Shown here in pieces: positions 45,526-56,558 of a stretch of DNA of 64,000 bases. This stretch comes from Catenaria anguillulae PL171 (taxonomy: Eukaryota; Blastocladiomycota; Blastocladiomycetes; Blastocladiales; Catenariaceae). Position 1 is the stretch's first letter, and each line of letters starts with the position of its first letter. Location: assembly GCA_002102555.1 (NCBI GenBank), contig MCFL01000018.1, forward strand, positions 406,700-470,699, written 5' to 3'. The translations under genes and the position numbers were made by a program. The notes below the pieces were generated by a model that was not told the origin of the DNA, did no database searches, and saw only the letters and a list, made by a program, of their open reading frames with translations.

Positions 45526-45690
45526 TGAGCTCAAATGGGTGGACTGGGTTAGATCGCGTGAGTGAATGTGCTGAGATGAGCTCAAATGACTCACGACCAA
45601 CACCAACATCGGCTCATTCATTCAAAAACGAGCAAGAATGAGCTTGTTCGAATGGCGACCAGTGTCAAATGCACAGAAATGAGCACATTC
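45526..45690. repeat. left subterminal motif cluster
   Basis: Several copies of a TGAGCTCAAATG-like motif in both orientations (about 45526, 45577), plus half-motifs GGCTCATTC, AATGAGCTTG and AATGAGCACATTC. The TGAGCTCA core is palindromic. Such clusters are typical transposase-binding regions in CACTA-like elements. Confidence 0.65.
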
Positions 45691-45851
45691 AATGCCTCTA
45701 TTCGCATATATTCCGTTTCGTGAGATTGCAGCAGCTCCAAGGCGCAACGACAAAACAGACAGCCCTTGCAAAACCACGCCAGTCATCCACAGTCCACATC
45801 GGCTCACTTTTCCTCTGCACACTTCCTTGGCCGTCACCCCTCGCCGTTGCC

Positions 45852-48800
45852 TCAGTCGCAAAAACACGCCAAAAACTCGTCTTGCGCAAACATGAGCCCC
45901 ACATGCTCCTCGGCATTGTGGTTCACAAAGTACTGGGTAAACCAGGGCGACACTCCCGTGAACGATTTAGCTGACTCGCGCCGGGTTCGCAAAGCAGCAT
46001 GACCAGCAGGTGTCATGGACGAGAAATTGGGACACAGGTGGACGCCAAAGAGGAGCGACTCGGGTGGGGCCAGAATGACAGATCCGGGTGCCGGTTCTTC
46101 CACGCAAACTTGGCCAGTGGTTGGATCGCGCAGGGTGGAAATGGACATGGGCTCCAAAATGACGCCACATCCCACAACTGCCGCCTGCCCTACACTGGGT
46201 TTGGTCGCAAACTTGATGCAATGACGAATGCGCCCAATACCAAGCTTTTGGCCGCCATCCTTCAAATACACGACGCCATCGCACCATGCACCCTTTTTGT
46301 TCCCTGGCAAGCGAGCACGTAGCAGCTGTGTCACCTCCGTGTGAATCACGTTCGACCAAAAGGACAGCTTGATGCTTTGATACGCCCATATCGTGGCGCT
46401 CGGCCACGCACGGTGGTAGTGTGGAAGTGGCGCATCCGACAATTGTTGAGCAACGAGTCGCTGTGTGTACGGATGAAGCCCAGTGGGACATGGGTCGCAG
46501 GTGGACGTGGTGATTGCGTGCGAGCCAAAGCAATACGCAGCAGGGGTTGGCTGGTTGTCTCGTTCCTTGAACAAGTCGGTGATGTGAGCAAACCGCTTGT
46601 TTTGGTACTCGCCAAGCGAATCTATGCAGACGAGTGTCATACATCAATAATTGAGACGTCTGGGTAGGTTGACAAGAAGTGTATCACATACCACCGTGAA
46701 GCAGCTGAAGCGTTTCCAACATGTCGTTGAGGGCATCCACAAGTGCCACCCAATCGCACATCTGGCGGGAAACAGTTGCGCGGTTGTAGTTGGTGTGCTC
46801 GGCACTTGTCTTGGTTGTGACAGAATGCTCCTTTTCGCCGCGCTGCGCACCCTGAGCGTTGACTGCGCCATACCATGTCGCGGCCTCGTTGTAGTGCGTA
46901 AGCATGTGGAACTTGAGCGGTTCCGGCACCTTGTGTTGCTCGTCGGCAAGCTTGAGCGTGTCCTGCATATCGTACCACGCGGAAAAGAGCGATTCCAGTG
47001 CCTTGTCAGACAGGGCAAGGATCCACGGTGTAGGTGCGGACGCGCGCGCAAACAAGTCAAAGTCGCACATCGCCTTGACAAGCTCAACACCCGGCAAATC
47101 AGCGGTGCATGGAAGCAAGATCTGAGGATCGCTTGGACACAGATTGTCAGTGTCGTTCATGCAAAAACCAGCGACAATATGTAATGAAGTACCCTGGTCA
47201 CGCTCCTCCATTCGTGCGCCTTCAACGACTTTTGCATCTTTGGGTCAATGGCGAGCAATGAAACAGTCCGAGCCTCCAATGCATGGTAGGGCGGCATCCA
47301 TGTTGATGTGCGTAAGCGCAACTCTTCCAGCTTGCCTTTTGTGTCCGCTTCGGTAGCGTCAATGAGCTGATTAACAATCAAATCAGAAAATAATCACTCT
47401 GTGAGAATGAGAATGCAGCCAGTTAGGCAACAGCAATCATGTGTACGTACCTGCTGCACTGCTTGTGTTACATATGGCACAACGCCAAGGTCAAACTGAT
47501 GTAGTGGATCAACTGCGGCACACTCATAGACGTCGCTTGTTGCCGCAAAGAGAGCACTCGGCGCTTTCCATGCGCCGAGCTCCTTGCACTTGGCTTTCGT
47601 GATATTGGCCTCGAGAAGCTGAATCATGTCGGATTGCGAACGGCGTGGGGCTGTGCGGTGGTCGTCCAGGTCTGGGCTTGTCACGAGTTCCGCCGGAATC
47701 AGACATTTTGGGCACGGACACATTCCACGGTGACCGCGAGTCTGCGTGATCATGGCGAACTCTTGGAGGTCGGCCTGGTATTGGAGCAGAAACGGGGAAA
47801 ACGTTGTACTTGCATCCATCTGGGCCGGTCATGCGTTTGCCGTGTTCCATGGCGTGCAACCACTCGTCGTCAAGTACAATTTTCATGCAGTCGTGGTAAA
47901 CAGTGCGCCGTGCTTCCGACTGCAAATTAAAAAAGGACGAGTGAGAACAGCATGAAAGCAATCCGGCAGAGACCCATTCGCACCATCTTTGACACGGAAA
48001 GCCCTTGTAATGCCGCGTCAGTTGGAATTGGGAACATGGCCAGCAGTCGCATAGCGCGATAGCTTGGCTTGGAGAGAATGTCGGGGTGAACACCAGCGAG
48101 GAACACAAAGAGCGGATGTGCATCTTGGTTGGCGGAAATGTTGGACTTGTCGGAATAAAAGCCAATGGGTAGGAGCATGTTGGGAACGCCTTCCTCGTCA
48201 AATGGGCCAACTTGCTTCATGAGGTCGTCGTGATGCGCTTGCCAGGCAATTCCAGCAGCGGGATCCAAGTACACTGGCTCGTCTCCATATCGCACGCCAC
48301 GGGGTGTTGTTGTAAATTTCAGAAGGAACTTGGTCGACTTGAACAAACGCTCAATGGTTGGGATAATGCGCCGGTGTGGGAATGTGGACGTGGAATGGAT
48401 GATGTGGACGTCGGTCAATGTGAATGGATCGTGAAAATGGCTTTGGCGAATGAGTGTTTTCAACTCGGCCATTGTCGACCACCCATGACGCTTGGCGGAA
48501 CCAATGGTTGAATCGTCTGCAATCCCGCGCATCAAATCATCCACTTGCTTTTCGCCGAGGTCCAGTACAGCAAGAGCCATGTGCGCCATGTTGACATCCC
48601 GAACACTCTTGAAAGGGCCAATAATCTCGTTTATGCTGGCGACTGAAAAAGAGGGAAAATGTCATGGATGCACGTGAGTGAGTAAGTAAATAACACGTGA
48701 AAAACGAAATGCTCCGAAACAAGACATACACTTTGCATCATGAAGAAATCCTTCAATGTCAAGGGCAATGGTAGGCTGCTCAAAGTGGAGTGGTTGCGGT

Positions 48801-49484
48801 TCCAGGAAATCGAGAAGACGGGATTCGAGCATTTGCCGCGGGCGCATGGCGGTGCCATCTTGGTGCTGGTCAAACGAATCACCATCTTCAGGCTCGGGCG
48901 GCGGCAACGGGTCGCACTGCATTTCGTCCTCTTCAGCAGTGTTGGATTCGTCACCGTCATCCGTATCGCTTTCCTGGCAGTTGTGCTGGATATTTGCCAG
49001 TCGAGCGCGAAGGGCAATTGGCGAGCGAGTGCGTTCAGAATGGTTTTCGAACGCGTTCTGAGTTGGTGAATGTAAATGAGCGTTGCCGTACAGGTGGGAT
49101 TCACAAACAATGGACGCAACGTACGGCTCTCACGCCGTCATCGGCGGTGTTGCTGCACGTATCCATAGACCCGTAAAGCTCCGTGTGCTCCTCGTCGCTC
49201 GTGCCGCTGTCAGCGCTGATGTCCATGTCATCTTGAGTAGGGTCGTAGTCTGATCCGGAGACAGCCTCTGCAAAATAAGCCAGGAAAGGCACAGCTCAGC
49301 CCCAAGCATCGTGTTTAGACATCAATGCATCCGGCTAGCGTCGCGGTATGATAGCGGAAATGGCCAACGGACCATGACGGGCAGGGTGGTATCGGTTCAA
49401 GTGGCGGTTGTACGTGTTGAGGTACCGGAAGCCTTTGTCGCATGCTTCACACCAATACGGACGAGCATCGGAGCATCGCTCCAT
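45852..49484 (-). CDS. Plavaka-like (CACTA superfamily) transposase
   Basis: DDE-type cut-and-paste transposase spread over many short exons. The first exon (49484-49373) encodes a C2H2 zinc finger, YWCEACDKGFRYLNTYNRH then LNRYH. Exon 2 (49267-49134) and exon 3 (49057-48697) are acidic and variable. Exon 4 (48642-47984) holds VASINEIIGPFKSVRDVNMA, LLPIGFYSDKSNISANQDAH and HPLFVFLAGVHPDI. Exon 5 (47919-47451) holds LDDEWLHAMEHGK, GMCPCPKCLIP (the CPRCL motif of this group) and AVDPLHQFDLGV (family DLMHEFELG). The C-terminal part ends at 45852. An extra C near 47800 breaks one frame, the reverse of the usual loss. Catalytic acids appear present (FYSDK, DPLHQFD), but exact DDE assignment needs an alignment. 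Confidence 0.8.
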
Positions 49485-49961
49485 TGTTTCGGGCACTTTG
49501 CTGAGGGTTCGAATGAAGTTTCATGCCGATCAAGGGGCCTCTGTATAGCACTTTATTGGCAGCAGGCAAGTGCGTGTGGATACAGGGCCTCGTCGGCAGC
49601 TGCTTTGAGTCGCGCGGTGGAGCGATCGGCGAATGATCTTCGACAGGAACCCAGATCCAACGCCACACCTGCATCCATCCACACCTATAAAAAGCCCACT
49701 GGCGCCGCCACTTGCGCCACCTCCCTGTTGGTGCCCTGGTATATATTTACATTCATGGAGCACGTACCAAGTTGTCAATGCACCCGTTACTCGCCACCCC
49801 CCAGGTACACCCCACATTCAACTTCCGGATCCTGCAAGCTTGGCTGTTTTTCCGCATTTTCTCTGAGACCCGTGGTACGTACATATAACTCCAACTTTGC
49901 TTCACCTTCACAAGTCATCTGCACTTACCTCGCCAGCGCTGGTGCCTGCTCTGTAGTCACG
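49485..49961. promoter_or_regulatory. bidirectional promoter region of the transposon
   Basis: The 477 bases between the two divergent start codons. They include a TATAAAAA box at about 49685 and a TATATATT at about 49740 on the plus strand, both suitably upstream of the plus gene. The region probably drives both genes; this is inference from the layout. Confidence 0.5.
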
Positions 49962-51986
49962 ATGGCGTCACGCTTGGACGCCGCTTTTGACAACGAAGAC
50001 GAGGTCGACTGCTGCGTCCAAGGGTGCGAGAACATCGCAACCCAAGTTTGCAACCGACGCACGTGCAAAGCAGACATTTGTGCAGACCATGCCCATGACA
50101 AGCAGTGTGCCATTTGTTCCCCGGCGAGCGACTCTAGGTCGTCCATCCATGCTCCGCCTCCCACGCCGCCAAGCAACACAGCCAGTCGTGTATTGGCGTC
50201 ATCCTCTGTTACACGTCCAGCCACACGCACTGTAACCCCATCATCGACATCCAGAAGGAACACAGCTCAAGATCAAATTAACGTCATGTCTCCATTATGG
50301 ACACCAGGTGCGGCTGCTTCGGCCTCTGGTCGTCTGCCGCCTGGACAGCCCTCAGCTCCGAGCCGTCTCCGTCCCGCAGCCACGCCTTCATTGACATCGT
50401 CCTCAGCCATGCCCTCGTCAACACGGCCGTTGTCTCAAAGCCAACCTTCGCCGTCATGTGCTTTGCGGCCATCAGCATCGACTGCGGGTCGACCTCCAAC
50501 GTTGGCACGTGCCAAACGCACTGCTGCGACCACTCCTCCCGCCGCACAAGCCAACAGGTCCCAGGGCCGTGAACGGATCGGAGCCGCGCCCGCGGCTATG
50601 AAACCGAACGCGTCGCAGTCCGCCGAAGAGACAGGCGAGGTGGAACCTACCCGCACATTGCCGAGGCACCTCCAGGAAGCTTTGCCCTACGCCAAGGCCA
50701 TGATCCTGACACACGAGGCGTTTGGCGAGCCTGCTGCTTTTGGCAAGGACGTTGTCGCGTATATTGATTCGCTCACCCAGACCAAGCCACTCTCCAAGAA
50801 GATGTCGGCCAAAGAAGTATGTATCCGTTCCATTTGCCGATACCGTACGCCGAATGAGCTCACTTGCAACGGTTTCCCACTTCCAGGGACTCTCTTTATC
50901 ATCCATTGCCCGCTCTCGCCTGAGGGTCTCAATCTCCAAGCCCGCTCGAAGCATGGAGGCGGGCATTCACTCGTTTGCGCTCGCGCAAGAACTCCTTGAT
51001 CAGTCGTTTGCAAATCAAAACACCACGCCAACAATCACGAAGCTTCACTCACCTGCATTTGACTCCGAGATACCACTTCATTCGTACACCAATCTGCTCT
51101 GGTTTGCTGCTAAGCTCCCAGATGGTGTCAAGTCTCAAGTGATTGTCTATGTACCTGGGTTGCATCAAGCATTCATTGCCGTCGTTCGCGAGTTCCTTTG
51201 GGGCACATCGAGCCAAGCAAATGGTATGGACGCGTCCATTTCACAATTCCAGTGCTGGTTGGTTACTAATGGCCGTGACTTCTTTTTTTTGTCCCTAGCC
51301 CTCATGATGGGCCCAATTTTGAAAACATCGGGTGCCTGGGTGCCATCGTCGGGCAAAGGCACCGTCCCAAACGATGTCGATTTTGGTCGCTTGTCAGCAT
51401 TGATTGCTTTCGTATACGTTGCTGTACGTGTTCCAACCACGTCTTCTTTGTTCAAACCGCCAAATGACTGACTACTTCACCTTGACCTGCATTCCAGGTT
51501 TCATCCACTTTGTGCACACCATTCAAAATTGGAGGTCCGATTGCCATCGCGGCATATCGCGCCTGCAAGGACACTCTCCATTCGGCTGGCTCAGACCCAA
51601 ACGTCCGCCAAGTCCTTTTCGCCAAGTACTACGATGTTATTTTCCCAAGCTCGGCTGGCGACATTGCGCGCTTGCGTTTAGGCGATGCCTCGGTCCTGGG
51701 CCTCAACCTCGCAGCGGTTCCTCCTCGTCCTTCTTTATCATTGCCCGTGCCCACTGGCACGCGCGCTCATGTTGTCGCGGGCCGCGACATTGATCCGCCA
51801 GCGCTGCCGGACCAGGACCTGCCTCGCGATCGAGATCCCATCCGTGCCCAGGCTGGTCGGGCACGTCGGTCGCGTGTTGTTGAGAGTGATGAGGAGGACG
51901 CTGGCACGGTTTTTGAGCAGGAGAACGATGGCGAATTTTTTTCTATGGCATTGGAGCAAGGATTGATTCAAGACGAGGAAGATTGA
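49962..51986 (+). CDS. transposon companion protein with Cys/His-rich N-terminus
   Basis: Second gene of the element. Four exons (49962-50816, 50887-51223, 51299-51423, 51498-51986) total 1806 nt, giving 601 residues with no breaks. Residues 15-50 form a Cys/His cluster (CCVQGCENIATQVC, CKADICADHAHDKQCAIC) resembling a B-box or other zinc-binding fold. A Ser/Pro/Ala-rich linker of about 180 residues follows. The second half (GEVEPTRTLPRHLQEALPYA, FGEPAAFGKDVVAYIDSL, CTPFKIGGPIAIAAYRACKD) appears alpha-helical and globular, and the tail is acidic. I recognise no family for it. Its intact frame inside the element implies selection, perhaps as an accessory DNA-binding protein for transposition; that role is a guess. 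Confidence 0.7.
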
Positions 51987-52016
51987 GGACGATCACGATT
52001 GTGTATATCACGTTTT

Positions 52017-52079
52017 TTTTTGGTGCGCGTGAGGCGCTTGTTTTGTGTTTTTGGTGCGCGTGAGGCGCTTGTTTTGTGT
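52017..52079. repeat. 31-bp tandem duplication
   Basis: Two identical copies of a GGTGCGCGTGAGGCGCTTG-containing unit, each preceded by a T run, just after the companion gene's stop codon (period 31). Confidence 0.9.
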
Positions 52080-52217
52080 GACGGTGATGCAAGCAGTAAC
52101 ATCTAATATGTAAAATTTATCTTGTGGCGGTTTGCAATGATGTGCTTGTATGCAGTGGGCCGATACAGGGGTACTGTGGCCGATATGGGAACATCTGCGG
52201 CCAAACTTGATCATCTT

Positions 52218-52375
52218 GGCTCAAATTTGTTGAAATGACTCGCAGATCCTCAAATGAGTTTTCGAGACTCATTGTCGCGCATTTGAACATGGCAGCTCAC
52301 TCTACGCGGCATAGGAGCGCAATTGAGCTCATGTGAGAAGGCCATGCTCATTGCAGCTAAAATGAGCTCATATGC
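52218..52375. repeat. right subterminal motif cluster
   Basis: Motifs matching the left cluster: GGCTCAAATTTG, AAATGACTC, TCAAATGAG, GACTCATTG, TTGAGCTCATG, CATGCTCATTG and AATGAGCTCATATG, in both orientations over about 160 bases. Confidence 0.65.
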
Positions 52376-52406
52376 GACAATATCAGCAAAATCCAGGTTT
52401 ACGATG
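52366..52406 (-). repeat. right terminal inverted repeat
   Basis: Complement of the left terminus; the outer 11 bases (52396-52406) match perfectly. The flank just outside (CAAGCTC) does not duplicate the left flank. Confidence 0.7.
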
Positions 52407-52682
52407 CAAGCTCGAGCAGCAAGTCACTTCTTGTCGGATGGAGTGGCAGGTAGTGATTGGCCGGCCGCTCTGAGCATGATGTCCGTCCGTATCCATAGAT
52501 AGCGGGATGCAGCGGAATGCACTCGTCCGATCCCCAGCTGGCATCCCTCTAGATCTTGGCATTCCCGCTGGCAGCAAACGACGAGCGGCAAGTGTGGCGG
52601 TGGTGGTGGACCCATTCCCTGATAAAAAAATCTAAACACGCTTGCCGCGTCACAATCGAATCGCTCCGGTCATCCGATCATC

Positions 52683-52935
52683 ATGCCGTATCGTCAAAGG
52701 CGGATGTTGTAAGTACACCTATTACTGTTGCAGTATACCGCTGGAATTGGCGCGGCGGAGGCACATTCTTCCGCCGTATAGTATTTACTTTGAGCAACTT
52801 CCTGGATTGGAGGCCAATGTGGGGCACTGGTCTTCAACAAACGCGTTGGGTGTCCGAGGTAAATACGATGCACGCAAAGGTGAGCACAGCCGGCGCGCTG
52901 AGCCGCCACAGATACTGTTAAAGTTGCCAAAGTAG
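52683..52935 (+). CDS. possible small basic protein
   Basis: An ATG (MPYRQRRM) is followed by a perfect GTAAGT donor. A CAG acceptor only 25 bases later continues in phase into IPLELARRRHILPPYSIYFE, then QLPGLEANVGHWSSTNALGV and a basic tail. The total would be about 75 residues, or fewer if the GTGAGC near 52880 is another donor. The composition resembles small mitochondrial proteins, but I recognise no family, and a 25-base intron is far below the size of others here. Listed as tentative. Confidence 0.3.
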
Positions 52936-53479
52936 ATGGAATCATTGGTATCATCATCATGCGCGCAAACCGAGAAAACATGCACACGAGCGCGCACGTT
53001 TGTCGTTCGTCCCGTGCCATCCCCGCGCCAAACCAATCCAAACCAACTTTAACGCAAGCGCCCCAACTTTGTGATCTCACAAGGTCTGGCAAGTCTGTGG
53101 ACTGACCGCCCGCCAGACCGGCACCGCTGGCCTCTTATTACGGCGCAAGCATCCTCGCTCCACTCTGGCTGACTGGTCCTCTGCTGACTCTGCTCCAATC
53201 GCCCTCGTCAATCATTAGTGCCCTCGGGAATCAACATAGGCGGATATCAGATGTATGTACGTCCGTGTACCCCTAGCTCCCATACCACGCACTTGAAGCC
53301 GATCACTCGCTCGCTCGCTCCCGCACACCAGTCTTCCGATTCCAATTCGCCGCCGCAAGCGGCCAACGCTTGCCTGATCGTGAGCTCATGATCCGTGCTA
53401 GAGTCAAGTGCAGAGTGCAGAGTGCAGACAGCTGATTGATCGAGCAATTGCTTTTCGTCCAGCAAAGACCAGCAGCACA
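52936..53479. other. intergenic
   Basis: No recognisable gene; upstream flank and leader of the hydrolase gene. CTCG repeats occur near 53307. Confidence 0.4.
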
Positions 53480-55832
53480 ATGACCGCCGCCAACAGCAGC
53501 AACCACGCCGACCACAACTTGCACTTCCAATCGGACATGCGCGCCGCGCCGGCCATTGCCACGCCGCCCGACTCGCCCGACATTGCGCCACTCGACCCCA
53601 TGCTGCGCCATCCCGTCTCGGACTCGGACTTGGACGCAGTGCACGTCGACGCGTACTCGCTTGGCAGGGATCAAGGGTCTCTTGCAAGCGGCAGCATGAT
53701 GATGCCTATGCCGATTCCTCCCAGTGTCTCCAAGGCCAACATGCTCAAGGAGCGGCAGCATCACCCGCAGCATCCCAAGAGCAAGCATGATGCATACGAC
53801 TCGGGCACCATCTCTGACTCACCACCGTCGACAAGTCCAACACGTCACGACCGTGGCCAAGACGCGAATGCGATTGCACCGGCTGCCGACTACCTTGGCC
53901 GCCAGCCGTCGCCTTCCCAGGCAAACCTCGACCCGACACGCTCCACGACCACATTATTCCACAAGCCCGCTCCTGCTAGTGCTGCCGCCACCGACTCGCT
54001 CGCCGACATTGAACGTTTCATCGAACTCTCGCGCCTTGCTCTACAAATCCCTGGCCTGACCATCTCAGTCTCACACAATACCCGTCCGATCATGCACCGC
54101 GCCTTTGGCTCCCTCTCTGCGGCGTCGCCTTCCCAACTCATGTCCACCTCCACCTTGACCGACCTGTGCTCGCTCACAAAGGCATTCACGTCGGCCGCCG
54201 CCGCCAAACTCGTCCACCAAGGCAGACTCGACTGGCAAATGCCCATCACGCACTACGTGCCCGACTTGGCCTTTTCCGACCCGCTCGCCTCATCCGCCAT
54301 CACCATGCTCGACCTGCTATCGCATCGGACCGGCTTGGCCGCACACGACGAGTTGTGGACTGGGTCCTCGCGCGCGTTACGTGCTGGTGGGGATCTCATC
54401 GATATTGTTCCGTGGCTCGAGTTTGGAGGTCACTTTCGCGCCAGCTATATTTTCTCGCACGTCGGGTATGCCATTGCCACACTCGTCATTGAGCGAGTCG
54501 CGGGCGAGCCGTTTGAAGCCTATGTGACGAGGGAATTGTTGGCACCACTGGGCATGACGGGCGTACGGTGGCGGTATCCAGGGGCAAAGCGAAAGGTTGT
54601 GGACAATGATGGCGCAATTGCCCGGCCCCACCAGTGCGTTTGGCTCAAAGACCCCAATGCCATGCACGCGTTTCGTGCAGATGTGGTGGCGGATTTGCAC
54701 CAGTTTGTGGACGATGTGCACCCGGACAAGGTCACGGACGGGCTTGCGCATGCCGCAGAGTACTCGGTCCCAGTGCACGAGACGCTTGCGTATGCAGAGA
54801 CCAATCGATACATGGCGGGTGCTGCGGGCGTCATGTACGCATCGGCCGACGACGTCGCAAAATGGGCAGCGTGCTGGTTGAATGGCGGGTTGGCGCCCGA
54901 TGGCAAGACACAGGTGTTGCATGAGATGAGTGTATTGACTCGGGTCCACAATTCGTCCGACCTGTACGAAAGTGAGGCAGAGGCCAGGCGTGGGATGCGC
55001 GTGATTGGGTATGCGTGTGGGTGGGAAGTCAACCAATTTGGGTCCGTCCGCTTTCTTTGGTTTGTGCCCATCAACTGGCAACGTGTCTTGTCTCACACTT
55101 GGGAACATTTGTACTGTTTTTAGTGACCACGAACTTCTCATGCACACTGGCGGCTCGCCCGGCTACGCCACCTTGCTCGCCTTGGTCCCAGGTGCCAACC
55201 TAAGCATCTACATTGCCGAAAACCAATCTTTCACGTCTCTTTCAAGCATCCTTCTCCCGCTCCTCCTCCACACGCTCATCCCACCATCCACCAAATCCAA
55301 ATCAATCCGCCCATTCACACTTGCCGACGCATGCGCGGCGCTGCCGCGCGTCAAACTCAACATGATTCTCGCGCACGCCAAAGCACACTTGTCCGTAGCC
55401 CCAACGCCCGCGGCCGATCCGGCAGTGCTTGATGACGCCTCGGAGCTTGTGCTGGGTATGGACCAACACACGCTTTCGGCCGTTGCAGGCGTGTACAAGC
55501 ACGACGCGTACGGGTATGTGACGATTGCCCTGGACACGCCGGCGGCGGCACACACAAACGCACAAGGGCTACGCCTGATTCGCGCGCCCGATGTCAACAC
55601 GCGCATGTACCCTGCGCGTGCGCTCGAGGAGCCAGGATGTCTGACCTTGTTTACGTACCCGGCACACACGCTGTATTGGTTTCGCAAGGTCAGGGAGAGC
55701 GGTGAGGATCGCTATGTGAGGCAGGCGAGGCGCGGGTTTGTGGACGGCGACGACGAGGAGCATGATAGGTTTGAGCTCGTGATGCGTGAAGAATCGACTT
55801 ATGTCGAAGTGGTGTTTACGCGAGTCGATTGA
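53480..55832 (+). CDS. serine beta-lactamase-fold (class C/S12) hydrolase
   Basis: Related to beta-lactamases, D-Ala-D-Ala peptidases, LACTB and fungal esterases of the same fold. Exons 53480-55041 and 55124-55832 give 756 residues, no breaks. The first 170 residues are disordered (Ser/Pro/His/Asp). The fold starts at about IERFIELSRLALQIPGLTIS. The SxxK motif is in LCSLTKAFTSAAAAKLV (nucleophile Ser and Lys). GLAPLGMTGVRW-like ELLAPLGMTG and the third motif HTGGSPGY (HTG for KTG) are present. The second motif, normally Y-S/A-N, reads F-S-H in YIFSHVGYAIA, so the usual base Tyr is Phe. A C-terminal 220-residue domain is of the type seen in peptide-hydrolase relatives. No signal peptide, so probably cytosolic. 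Activity may be altered or absent. Confidence 0.85.
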
Positions 55833-56558
55833 GACCAAGATGGGATTTCGCCTTGCGTTTTGTGTCAAAGATTATCGACTAGTTGATGTGGTGCTGCTGT
55901 GGAGTGTTCCCACACCACCCTTCGCATTTGTTATCATTTTGTACCCCACCCTGCTTTTTTTTTAGTTTGTTTGTTTCCAAGATATCCTCCATTTTGTTGA
56001 GCTTGAAGACGATAGGTTTTCGTTACATACTTCCCCCCCCCCCCCCAGTCGCTCTCCCTCGATTTGTTTCTTCAATGTAGTATGTACCGTGCACAATGTA
56101 GAAACATACAGAGTATTCAACAATTTTGACTCAAGCATTGCATACTGAAGCAGAAAAAATACAGAACCCATCGACATTAAGCGAGAAAACGAGTCGACAT
56201 GGGGAAGCAACGTGAAGCAAAAGCGGCAGATGGGCCAAATGGATGGGAAACGGCTGATTGAATGTTTTCATGTCAAGTGAGCGACGAGTGAAAGAAATGT
56301 CAATATCGGGCAGGAAGCCCCTGGTCGCACAACAGACGAGGCCACCAACTTGAAGGATTGTGAGCGACACGCAAATAGTGTAGGTCAGAAGAAACAAGAA
56401 AAAGGGTACGAATTGCACGAGAAGGCCATGAGGAAAAATTGTAGGTCCGCCTTGCGACCAAAACAAGAATATCAGAGTACCATAACGCCAAAAGACCGAG
56501 TTGCCGAGCAACGTGGGAAATCTGCGGATGGGGCGCCCGGTAAAGCAACGAGCTCAAC
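55833..56558. other. convergent intergenic region with a 14-base C run
   Basis: Lies between two converging genes. It is A/T- and pyrimidine-rich, with a C homopolymer at 56033-56046. Small minus-strand frames here are Phe/Leu-rich noise. Confidence 0.45.

Larger units (their letters stand above)
45460..52406. mobile_element. Plavaka/CACTA-like DNA transposon, about 6.95 kb
   Basis: Bounded by an 11-base perfect inverted repeat (CATCGTAAACC at 45460-45470 and its complement at 52396-52406). Weaker inverted similarity continues inward to about 40 bases. Both ends hold subterminal clusters of TGAGCTCA-type motifs. Inside are a multi-exon transposase gene on the minus strand and a second gene on the plus strand, starting 478 bases apart head to head. 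The transposase is close to intact, suggesting a recent or still active copy. No target-site duplication could be recognised at these boundaries, so the outermost bases are provisional. Superfamily placement rests on the transposase. Confidence 0.8.

Noticed and set aside
45440-52420. CAAG-like sequence near both transposon ends as a target-site duplication
   Set aside because: The left copy is several bases away from the inverted repeat, so it is not a flanking duplication.
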